A stretch of 5,075 nt of DNA. Source: Eubacteriales Family XIII. Incertae Sedis bacterium. Lineage in GTDB: Bacteria; Bacillota; Clostridia; Peptostreptococcales; Anaerovoracaceae. Shown one piece after another: positions 1 to 4,951 of this stretch. Each line of letters begins with the position of its first letter. The stretch's first letter is position 1. The translations under genes were made by a program, and so were the position numbers. Location: assembly GCA_031255695.1 (NCBI GenBank), contig JAIRSA010000103.1, positions 1 to 5,075 on the forward strand, given 5' to 3'. The notes beneath the pieces are model-generated. The model did no database searches and was not told where the DNA came from. It saw only the letters and a list, made by a program, of their open reading frames with translations.

Positions 1-386
1 ACGAAATATGGCTGCGCGCCATATTCCCCGATGTCTTTAAAGATAAAAACCATCAGGTCATTGCCATTCAATGCCCGCTGTTCGCTGTAATTGATAAAGC
101 CTGTGTCGATCAAGCCGGCGTCGGCGTCATAGCAGCTCACGGTGTACGGGCTTTCCTCGGTTATCTCGATATATGCGAATGGGGCATCCCCGTCGTATTC
201 GGTCAGCTCCCACCGGCCGATATAATCATGCGGGCTTCCGGTTTCAGACGTTATCCGCCCTGCGATATCCTCTTCTTCATCTGCAGGCCCGGCGCCCGCC
301 GGCTCGGTGCCGCCGCAAGCGGAAAGAAACAAGGCGCATAACAATGCACACAGAACAGTATATATCGTGGCCTGGCGCGGGTTCAT
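1..386 (-). CDS. Secreted lipoprotein with lipocalin-like N-terminal part, 3'-truncated by window edge
   Basis: An open frame reads leftward from ATG at 386-384 off the left edge (128 codons visible, C-terminus missing). An AGGAGG at 400-395 lies 8 nt before the ATG, which fixes the start. The N-terminus, MNPRQATIYTVLCALLCALF then LSACGG, is a lipoprotein signal peptide with lipobox LSAC, so the protein should be lipid-anchored at Cys24 on the outer face of the membrane. An acidic, Gly/Pro-rich linker (GTEPAGAGPADEEED) follows. The next segment contains YIGRWELTEYDG, which resembles the G-x-W first strand of lipocalin-like small lipoproteins common in Clostridia, and then beta-type sequence (FAYIEITEESPYTVSCYDA). 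The lipocalin-like call rests on this motif only. The gene is divergent from the histidine kinase gene, which leaves room for co-regulation. The lipoprotein call is firm; the fold is tentative and the ligand unknown. Confidence 0.85.
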   Translation of the reverse strand, partial: MNPRQATIYTVLCALLCALFLSACGGTEPAGAGPADEEEDIAGRITSETGSPHDYIGRWELTEYDGDAPFAYIEITEESPYTVSCYDADAGLIDTGFINYSEQRALNGNDLMVFIFKDIGEYGAQPYF

Positions 387-435
387 ATAAATCGCCTCCT
401 TGAGCAAAATCGCTACGAAAACTGGCCAAACTGGT

Positions 436-475
436 GTATAATCATAGTGGTATTGTTTCGTCCCCATGATTATAC
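436..475. promoter_or_regulatory. Inverted repeat with opposed TATAAT boxes between divergent genes
   Basis: GTATAATCAT (436-445) and ATGATTATAC (466-475) are a perfect 10-bp inverted repeat around a 20-nt centre. Each arm contains TATAAT: plus strand at 437-442, minus strand at 474-469. The minus-strand box is preceded by TGG, making an extended -10 (TG-N-TATAAT), a good candidate promoter for the lipoprotein at 386. Neither box has a clear -35 at 16-18 nt. The dyad could also be an operator acting on both genes. If the plus-strand box is used, the kinase mRNA has a leader of roughly 165 nt. The inverted repeat is certain; promoter activity is inferred. Confidence 0.5.
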
Positions 476-498
476 CATACGCCCTCTTTTTTATCTTG

Positions 499-528
499 TT
501 GAAAATGCATATTTTTTTCAATGTTTGT
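499..528 (+). promoter_or_regulatory. AT-rich dyad plus TTTCAANNTTTGT motif upstream of the kinase gene
   Basis: TTGAAAA (499-505) and TTTTCAA (515-521) form a 7-bp inverted repeat with a 9-nt centre. The right arm runs into TTTGT, giving TTTCAATGTTTGT at 516-528. A close copy, TTTCAACATTTGT, lies at 2784-2796 in front of the second gene group, also with a TTGAAAA arm upstream (2760-2766). This is a candidate binding site for the response regulator encoded just downstream. Its AT-richness makes chance resemblance possible. Confidence 0.35.
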
Positions 529-555
529 GAAATTATGCAATCCCCTTGCTTTATA

Positions 556-594
556 GGGGCCCGGTGGCGGAATGCCAAAACCCCTGCCGGCCCC
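556..594 (+). promoter_or_regulatory. GC-rich leader stem-loop before the kinase ribosome binding site
   Basis: GGGGCC plus GG (556-561, 563-564) pairs with CCGGCCCC (587-594), an 8-bp stem with one bulged C. It ends exactly where the AAAAGGAGA ribosome binding site (595-603) begins. There is no T-tract on either strand, so it is not an intrinsic terminator. In mRNA it could affect access to the ribosome binding site or protect a 5' end. It also buries the upstream in-frame ATG at 572, which argues against that ATG as the start. Pairing is read from sequence; function is inferred. Confidence 0.3.
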
Positions 595-613
595 AAAAGG
601 AGACGCCCGATTT

Positions 614-1921
614 ATGAAAAAGGCACTGACTGCGTCTGCAAATAAATATTTCGGGGAGAGCCAGGACTTCCGGGTGCGGATTTTTAACACGCTCGGCCTT
701 CTTGGCTTCCTGCTGGGCCTCGCCTTTGGGACTTTCGCATTTTTTATTCATCCCTCGCCGATAAACATCGTCGCCAATTACAGCGCGTCCGCCGTTGCCA
801 TTATCGTTATCCTGCTTGCAAACAAGACTGGGCGGTACAAGCTGTTCTTCCTATTGACCGTCGTCTTGGTATTCGTCATAATATTCCCTGCCCTGTTTTT
901 TATGGGCGGCGGGATCACAAGCGGCATGCCGAGTTTTTTCGTCTTTGCTGTGGTGTTTACCGTCATAATGATGGAAGGGAGGCGGCGGGCCATATTTACC
1001 GCTGCGGAAATCGCTTTATATTTAATTTGCTTTCTGGTAGCCTATTATCGCCCGGAAACCGTCGCGCCTTTCCCTGCGGAAACGAACATGCTGAAGGATA
1101 TTATCGTTGGGTGCCTGGGGTCTACCGCCGTTTTGGCCATCGCGATCTACCAGCACATTGCCGTATATGACCTCAAGCAAAAGGAGCTTGAAAAAGCGAA
1201 TGCCGCGCTGGAAAGCCTTAATCACATGAAGACCGAGTTTTTGCAAAACATTTCCCATGAGCTCAGGACGCCGCTCACCGTTATGATCAACTACGCCATC
1301 GACACATTAAGCGAGCTTCGGGAAGAAACCCTGAGCGTGCCGGAAATGGAGTTTAACCAAAACCGCATCAAGGGCGAGGGCGAACGCCTGAAACGCATGG
1401 TAAGCCAGCTTTTGGACGTTACCGCCATCGAGGGCGGGCAGCGGAAGATATGCAAAGGGCGCGTTTCCCTTGCCGCGCTGCTGTCCCGCATGGCCGACGC
1501 GAATTTCAACGCATTGGACGAGAACGGCAACCGCGCCGTGCTTGACATACAGGACAGCCTGCCGGACATCGCCGCCGACATGGATTCCATCGAGCAGGTA
1601 TTGCTAAACCTCATTTCCAACGCGGCCCGGCATACCAAAGGCGGCGTGATCACACTGCGCCTGTCGGCTTCGGGCGGCTATCAGGAAGTCCGGGTATCCG
1701 ACACGGGCGAGGGCATATCCCCCGATGTGCTGGAGCAGGTGTTCCTGCGGTATGTTGAGCGCGAGAGCCGGGTCACCGGGCGCAGCGGGCTTGGACTGTA
1801 CATATGCAAAAAACACATTGACGCCCACGGCGGCGAAATGGGGATAGAAAGCAGGCTGGGCCATGGGACCGCGGTATGGTTCCGCTTGCCTGTGGACAAT
1901 GCGGAGGGGAAACACATATGA
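614..1921 (+). CDS. Sensor histidine kinase with six-TM input domain
   Basis: The product is 435 aa from ATG at 614, chosen because AAAAGGAGA (595-603) lies 11 nt upstream; an in-frame ATG at 572 has no such site. About six hydrophobic segments (near residues 23-45, 50-69, 76-97, 104-120, 126-145 and 161-182) form a membrane input module with almost no extracytoplasmic domain, as in kinases that sense within or close to the membrane. A short coiled coil (185-205) leads to the HisKA domain with H-box FLQNISHELRTPL; His215 is the predicted phosphoacceptor. The ATP-binding domain (about 320-428) has N-box LNLISNAARH (Asn332, Asn336), G1 DTGEGI (Asp363), F-box EQVFLRY and G2 GRSGLGLYICKKH. All catalytic motifs are intact. 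It should autophosphorylate and pass phosphate to the regulator that starts inside its stop codon (ATGA overlap). The stimulus is unknown; the 6-TM module was not matched to a named family. Confidence 0.95.
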   Translation: MKKALTASANKYFGESQDFRVRIFNTLGLLGFLLGLAFGTFAFFIHPSPINIVANYSASAVAIIVILLANKTGRYKLFFLLTVVLVFVIIFPALFFMGGGITSGMPSFFVFAVVFTVIMMEGRRRAIFTAAEIALYLICFLVAYYRPETVAPFPAETNMLKDIIVGCLGSTAVLAIAIYQHIAVYDLKQKELEKANAALESLNHMKTEFLQNISHELRTPLTVMINYAIDTLSELREETLSVPEMEFNQNRIKGEGERLKRMVSQLLDVTAIEGGQRKICKGRVSLAALLSRMADANFNALDENGNRAVLDIQDSLPDIAADMDSIEQVLLNLISNAARHTKGGVITLRLSASGGYQEVRVSDTGEGISPDVLEQVFLRYVERESRVTGRSGLGLYICKKHIDAHGGEMGIESRLGHGTAVWFRLPVDNAEGKHI

Positions 1922-2646
1922 GCGAATGCAGGCCGCTTGTGCTGATGGTGGAAGACAACCAGGACGTTTTGCGCTTGAACCAAAAATGGCTTGAACGGGG
2001 CGGGTTCGACACGCTATGCGCCGAAACGCTGGCCGAAGCGAGAAGAATCTTAGAGGGGAAATCGCCGGACTTAGTGGTGCTGGACATCCTTCTGCCGGAC
2101 GGCAACGGGCTTGAATGGCTGCCTGAATATAAGAAGCTGTGCGGCGCGCCGGTGCTGCTCTGCTCCGGCATGGGCGAGGACAGGCACATCCTGCAAGGGC
2201 TCGAAGCGGGCGGCGACGACTATATAGCCAAGCCGTACAACGTGGACATACTCGTCGCCCGTGTCAAGGCCATGTGGCGCAAGGAGCAGGAGGGCAGGGA
2301 AAGAATGAACGCGGCGCTGGCGGCCAGGACGCCGGAGCGCGTGATCGAGCGCGGGCCGCTGAAACTGCATATACTCGCGGGGCGCTGCTTTATGGACGGA
2401 GCGGACGCAAACCTGACGCCGAAGCAGTACGCACTGCTGTTCACCCTCATTCTGAACGAGGGGCGCGAAGTGTCCACGAAAGAACTGTACGAGTCGGCAT
2501 GGGGGCTGCCCGCAAACGATAGCACATATGTCATCAAGGATCACATTTCCAAGCTGCGGGGCAAGCTCGGGATCAACGAGTTTACCGCAGTCACGATCAC
2601 TTCAGAATACGGCAGCGGATACCGTTTCGATTTGGCAAAACTCTAA
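1918..2646 (+). CDS. OmpR/PhoB-family response regulator
   Basis: The product is 242 aa. The ATG at 1918 overlaps the kinase TGA (ATGA) and follows GGAGGGG at 1902-1908; the open frame extends further upstream inside the kinase gene, but no ribosome binding site supports that. The receiver domain (about 6-120) shows the acidic pair Glu12/Asp13, phosphoacceptor Asp56 in LVVLDILLPDGNG, Ser83 in LLCSGM and Lys105 in YIAKPY. A linker (121-143) leads to a winged-helix domain (about 144-239) with LTPKQYALL, a recognition-helix region TYVIKDHISKLRGKLG and the wing motif SEYGSGYRF. All are hallmarks of the OmpR/PhoB class, so it is a DNA-binding regulator activated by the upstream kinase. Likely targets, by context only, are its own unit and the lipoprotein-DUF3137-LemA unit, whose upstream regions share a motif. 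Length is normal and the C-terminus is complete before the tandem repeat. Confidence 0.95.
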   Translation: MSECRPLVLMVEDNQDVLRLNQKWLERGGFDTLCAETLAEARRILEGKSPDLVVLDILLPDGNGLEWLPEYKKLCGAPVLLCSGMGEDRHILQGLEAGGDDYIAKPYNVDILVARVKAMWRKEQEGRERMNAALAARTPERVIERGPLKLHILAGRCFMDGADANLTPKQYALLFTLILNEGREVSTKELYESAWGLPANDSTYVIKDHISKLRGKLGINEFTAVTITSEYGSGYRFDLAKL

Positions 2647-2662
2647 GGGCAGCGGGGTGGCA

Positions 2663-2758
2663 GGCGCCGCCGAAGGCGCCGCCAAAGTCGCCGCCGAAGG
2701 CGCCGTCGAAGTCGCCGCCGAAGGCGCCGCCGAAGTCGCTGCCGAAGTCGCCGCCAAA
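2663..2758 (+). repeat. Eight-copy 12-bp GC-rich tandem repeat
   Basis: Eight head-to-tail units fit the consensus G(G/T)CGCCGCCGAA, starting 16 bp after the regulator stop codon. Variation is limited: GGC/GTC at the start (copies 1, 2, 4, 6 versus 3, 5, 7, 8), one GTC for GCC in copy 4, one GCT in copy 7, and AAA for GAA in copies 2 and 8. Copies 3-6 alternate GTC- and GGC-type units, suggesting a 24-bp higher-order unit. GGCGCC is self-complementary, so the transcript can form short hairpins between copies. In one frame the array reads (G/V)-A-A-E tetrapeptides. Whether it is translated is unresolved. Confidence 0.95.
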
Positions 2759-2759
2759 A

Positions 2760-2789
2760 TTGAAAAGTCTTTTTTTGACTACCTTTCAA
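2760..2789 (+). promoter_or_regulatory. Bulged dyad with T7 centre overlapping the promoter
   Basis: TTGAAA-AGTC (2760-2769) pairs with GACT-ACC-TTTCAA (2777-2789), ten base pairs with a 3-nt bulge, around a T7 centre (2770-2776). The right arm overlaps the -35 element (2775-2780) and the motif TTTCAACATTTGT (2784-2796), which resembles 516-528. A T-tract in the loop rather than after the stem makes it a poor intrinsic terminator, so a protein-binding dyad is more likely. Function is inferred. Confidence 0.35.
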
Positions 2790-2803
2790 CATTTGTCTAT
2801 CCT
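2775..2803 (+). promoter_or_regulatory. Sigma-A-type promoter for the lipoprotein-DUF3137-LemA unit
   Basis: TTGACT (2775-2780; 5 of 6 matches to TTGACA) and TATCCT (2798-2803; 4 of 6 matches to TATAAT) are separated by exactly 17 bp. The predicted start of transcription is near 2810, about 38 nt ahead of the lipoprotein start codon. The spacer contains the motif shared with the kinase upstream region, and a perfect palindrome sits just past the predicted transcription start. This would be an internal promoter that separates the downstream genes from the kinase-regulator unit. Confidence 0.6.
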
Positions 2804-2813
2804 GTGATGCTAG

Positions 2814-2829
2814 CATTTGTTAACAAATG
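2814..2829. promoter_or_regulatory. Perfect 16-bp palindrome, candidate operator
   Basis: CATTTGTT-AACAAATG (2814-2829) is a perfect palindrome with no central gap. It lies immediately downstream of the predicted transcription start and just before the GGGAGGG ribosome binding site (2832-2838). A further half-site, CATTTGT, occurs at 2790-2796 within the promoter, 24 bp upstream in direct orientation. Position and symmetry fit a dimeric repressor. The protein is not identifiable from this window; OmpR-family regulators more often bind direct repeats, so the CATTTGT pair may matter for the local regulator. Confidence 0.5.
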
Positions 2830-2847
2830 ATGGGAGGGTGTTTTATA

Positions 2848-3405
2848 TTGAGTTTAAGCAAAAGTGCGCGGATTGCCCTGGCTATTGCCACGATCATGTC
2901 CCTGTCATGCGCCTGCTCCATTCAAGGCCCATCATCATCCGGGCAACAGGCGGATACGGTCGAATGCTCTGGTGTTTTGCAGACAGGCCGGTTTTATCAT
3001 GACGCAAGTGAAGAGTGGCTGGATTTCTACTATATTGATTTGGGCGAAGAACAGTACGAAACCCTTGCAGCCGCCTATACCAATATGGATTTTGCGCAAG
3101 CGCCCGGCAGCGCTTCAGAACTGATGCAGACGGCGAAGGAAACGCAGGAGAACCCCTATGAGATCCAGGTCATTTCAAGCGATGAAAGCTTGGATATCTC
3201 TTCTTTCGTGGGAAAAACGGTGAGGTTTTCCGGCAGCTTCTTTGACGCGCACACCGCTTACCATGTACGTTACATCGTATTTCATATTGAAAGCATTGAG
3301 GCTGAAAGTGCTGAGGCCGCGCGTATTGATGCGAAAAGTGCTGAGGCCGCGCGTGCTGAAGCCGCGCGTATTGAGGCTGACCGTGCTGAGGGGGAGTCCA
3401 GATGA
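2848..3405 (+). CDS. Lipoprotein with DUF4431-like segment and C-terminal pentapeptide-repeat helix
   Basis: The product is 185 aa from TTG at 2848, preceded by GGGAGGG (2832-2838) at a 9-nt distance. In-frame ATGs at 2827 and 2830 lie at or before that site, so they are unlikely starts. MSLSKSARIALAIATIMSLS followed by Cys21 and Cys23 is a signal peptide with a permissive lipobox, consistent with membrane anchoring. The middle is acidic and beta-like. Residues 121-150 (VGKTVRFSGSFFDAHTAYH and on to VFHIESI) resemble the G-x-F-x-A-x-T-x-x-H pattern I associate with DUF4431; this rests on memory of the family. From residue 150 the protein is seven 5-residue units (IEAES, AEAAR, IDAKS, AEAAR, AEAAR, IEADR, AEGES), probably a charged alpha-helix. 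The stop overlaps the next gene (ATGA). The lipoprotein call is fairly firm; function is unknown. Confidence 0.8.
   Translation: MSLSKSARIALAIATIMSLSCACSIQGPSSSGQQADTVECSGVLQTGRFYHDASEEWLDFYYIDLGEEQYETLAAAYTNMDFAQAPGSASELMQTAKETQENPYEIQVISSDESLDISSFVGKTVRFSGSFFDAHTAYHVRYIVFHIESIEAESAEAARIDAKSAEAARAEAARIEADRAEGESR
3295..3399 (+). repeat. Seven-unit 15-bp in-frame repeat at the lipoprotein 3' end
   Basis: Seven 15-bp units run to within 6 bp of the lipoprotein stop. The two commonest sequences are GCTGAGGCCGCGCGT (3310-3324, 3340-3354; near copy 3355-3369) and ATTGAGGCTGA-type units (3295, 3370). A 20-bp stretch, AAAGTGCTGAGGCCGCGCGT, is repeated exactly at 3305-3324 and 3335-3354, a 30-bp period. 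The last unit diverges to GCTGAGGGGGAGTCC, which supplies the purine-rich ribosome binding site of the next gene. The period is a multiple of three, so copy changes would alter helix length without breaking the frame. Confidence 0.9.
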
Positions 3406-4238
3406 CAATCACAACAGGCGCGATTCTGCTTCTTCTTGTGCTGTCCGGCGTACTTGTGTTGATTTGGAAATGCCTGAACGCGTTGTATGCGCGCCACGAA
3501 AAGCGGCTGCAGCTAAAATCCGAAACCGTACAGGGCGCGCTTGAGGAGGTTTTCCCCGGATGCAGCTACGACCCTCGTAGGTGCCTTGACCGCGAGTTCA
3601 TCAGCGGCACAAGGCTCATCAATGACTGGAATGAATTAAGCGGCAACGACTATGTCAGCGGGGCATACAAAGGGCACAGCATTGAAATGTCAGATATCCA
3701 TCTGGTAAAACACGAGAGGACGCGACAGCGGAATTCCAAGGGGCACTGGGTGGAGAAGGAAACGCGCGTCACACGGTTTAGTGGGCAATGGGTGGCCTGC
3801 AAATTGGACAAGCCCCTTCCTGGGATGCTTAGGCTGCGTGAAAACGTGGAACACCACGGCGCGATGAAGATGCTGTTCGGCGAGCGCCGGAGGACAAAGG
3901 ATGATGTGGAAACGGAAAATGTCGCCTTCAATTCACAGTTCCAAATTCTTACAGGCGACCCCCATACCGCTTTCTATGTGCTGACGCCCCATTTTATGGA
4001 ATACATCGTATCCGCCGACCGGAAAGCTGGCGGGCGGACCTGCCTTTGCTTTTCTGGGCAGTGGGTGCATATTGCCGTCCACAACAACCGGGACGCTTTC
4101 GAGCTTAAATGGGGAAACAAAGACGCTAAGGATATTCCGGCGTATAAGGCCAGGATCAGGCAGGAAATCGACTATATCACCGGCATCCTGGATGAACTGT
4201 TCCGGAATGAAAAACTCTTTTCAAAGGAGGGGACATGA
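3402..4238 (+). CDS. DUF3137-family membrane protein
   Basis: The product is 278 aa. The ATG at 3402 overlaps the lipoprotein TGA (ATGA); GAGGGGGAG at 3388-3396, inside the last repeat unit, is the ribosome binding site. Residues 6-28 (GAILLLLVLSGVLVLIW) form one membrane segment, followed by a basic stretch (RHEKRLQLK) that predicts a cytoplasmic C-terminal domain. The rest follows the DUF3137 pattern as I know it: YDPRRCLDREFISG (56-69), NDYVSGAYKGHSIEMSDIHL (82-101), RFSGQWVACKLDKPLPG (125-141), FQILTGDPHTAFYVLTPHFME (180-200), LCFSGQWVHIAVHN (215-228) and a C-terminal helix DYITGILDELF. Many family members have a longer N-terminal region with a hydrophobic hairpin; this one has a single TM and is on the short side. 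Function is unknown for the family. DUF3137 genes often neighbour lemA, as here, which supports the assignment and suggests a shared membrane role. Confidence 0.85.
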   Translation: MTITTGAILLLLVLSGVLVLIWKCLNALYARHEKRLQLKSETVQGALEEVFPGCSYDPRRCLDREFISGTRLINDWNELSGNDYVSGAYKGHSIEMSDIHLVKHERTRQRNSKGHWVEKETRVTRFSGQWVACKLDKPLPGMLRLRENVEHHGAMKMLFGERRRTKDDVETENVAFNSQFQILTGDPHTAFYVLTPHFMEYIVSADRKAGGRTCLCFSGQWVHIAVHNNRDAFELKWGNKDAKDIPAYKARIRQEIDYITGILDELFRNEKLFSKEGT

Positions 4239-4789
4239 TGCCTGTGTACCTGATTATTCCGCTTGTTTTGGCCCTGCTCGCGCTGGCGGCGGCGATCTGG
4301 TGGATCCGGACCGGAAACGATTTTACGCGCAAGGAGATAAAAATCAGCGAGGCACTGTCGGGGATCGAGGTGTCCCTGACCAAGCGCTACGATATGCTGA
4401 CAAAATTATTGGATGTGACAAAGGGGTACGCTGCCCATGAAAAGGATTTGTTCACACAGGTGATCGAGCTGCGGCGCGGCATGTCCATCGGCGAGCTCGG
4501 CGAGAAGACTGCACAGCTTGACGCGCTGAGTAACCGGATTTACGCAGTCGCAGAAGGCTATCCGGAACTGCGCTCTGCCGAGGTGTTCCAAGAGCTTCAA
4601 GCGGGCATCCGCGATGCGGAGGACCACCTGCAGGCTGCGCGCCGGCTGTATAACAGCAACGTCACCTCCTTTAACACAGCGATCGAGGTGTTTCCGTCCA
4701 GCGCCGTCGCGAAGAGAAAACAGCTGCGGAGGCATGAATTCTTTGAGACGGACGCGCCCAAGCGCACAGATGTCAAAATCAGTTTCTGA
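4235..4789 (+). CDS. lemA: LemA family membrane protein
   Basis: The product is 184 aa. ATG at 4235 overlaps the DUF3137 TGA (ATGA); the next codon is also ATG (4238) and lies 7 nt after AAAGGAGG (4223-4230) against 4 nt for the first, so the true start may be 3 nt later. Residues 4-24 form an N-terminal membrane anchor (VYLIIPLVLALLALAAAIWW). The soluble part is all-helical and carries the family signatures: LTKRYDMLTKLLDVTKGYAAHE (48-69), EGYPELRSAEVFQELQ (107-122), DAEDHLQAARRLYNSNV (127-143), FNTAIEVFPSSAVAK (146-160) and a terminal FFET...VKISF. Length is typical. LemA proteins were first noted through a Listeria epitope; their molecular role is not established. This is unrelated to the Pseudomonas kinase once also called LemA. 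It is the last gene of the unit, followed 80 bp later by a terminator. Confidence 0.93.
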   Translation: MMPVYLIIPLVLALLALAAAIWWIRTGNDFTRKEIKISEALSGIEVSLTKRYDMLTKLLDVTKGYAAHEKDLFTQVIELRRGMSIGELGEKTAQLDALSNRIYAVAEGYPELRSAEVFQELQAGIRDAEDHLQAARRLYNSNVTSFNTAIEVFPSSAVAKRKQLRRHEFFETDAPKRTDVKISF

Positions 4790-4869
4790 ACGGGCCGGCG
4801 ACAGGGCGGCGGGACCTCTATTCCAGCAGCTGGTGCATGCGCTGGGGCTTCCTGGCCTCTATCACGCAA

Positions 4870-4897
4870 AAAAGAGGTGATAAAAGTCACCTCTTTT
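4870..4897. terminator. Bidirectional intrinsic terminator
   Basis: AAAAGAGGTGA (4870-4880) pairs perfectly with TCACCTCTTTT (4887-4897) around the 6-nt loop TAAAAG. The plus strand ends in TTTT-ATA. The minus strand ends in six T (complement of the A-run 4868-4873), so it should stop transcription from both the LemA unit and the converging minus-strand gene at the right edge. The 80 bp between the LemA stop and the stem (4790-4869) are GC-rich and show no gene or clear signal. Confidence 0.9.
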
Positions 4898-4951
4898 ATA
4901 CGAAATATTCAGTTGTTTAAATTTGTAAACTAATGAACTGTCAACCGTAGC

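Noticed and set aside
572..613. Upstream ATG start for the histidine kinase adding MPKPLPAPKGDARF
   Set aside because: No ribosome binding site precedes it, it lies inside a GC-rich stem-loop, and the ATG at 614 has AAAAGGAGA at a workable distance.
2071..2544. Long open frames on both strands inside the regulator gene
   Set aside because: They are shadows of a GC-rich real gene with intact receiver and winged-helix motifs.
2638..2665. Programmed +1 frameshift joining the regulator to the (G/V)AAE repeat
   Set aside because: The regulator already ends normally after GYRFDLAKL. CTC-TAA lacks the upstream purine-rich stimulator seen in prfB-type sites, and the tRNA would re-pair poorly.
2663..2758. 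CRISPR array
   Set aside because: The units are 12 bp, contiguous and without spacers.
2760..2789. Intrinsic terminator after the response regulator
   Set aside because: The T-tract is in the loop and the stem is AT-rich and bulged; the GC-rich repeats end 11 nt before the T-tract. Read-through into the second unit remains possible.
2827..2847. ATG starts at 2827 or 2830 for the repeat-tailed lipoprotein
   Set aside because: The GGGAGGG ribosome binding site is downstream of both; using them would put MMGGCFIL before a normal signal peptide. TTG at 2848 fits better, though the ATGA at 2827-2830 is noted.
3170..3412. Antisense open frames across the 15-bp repeat
   Set aside because: A stop-free repeat unit opens several frames at once. 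These lack ribosome binding sites and follow from the coding repeat on the plus strand.
4916..4944. Minus-strand promoter TTGACA-N17-TTTAAA
   Set aside because: The spacing is good, but it points straight into a strong terminator and then antisense to LemA, in AT-rich DNA where such matches are common.
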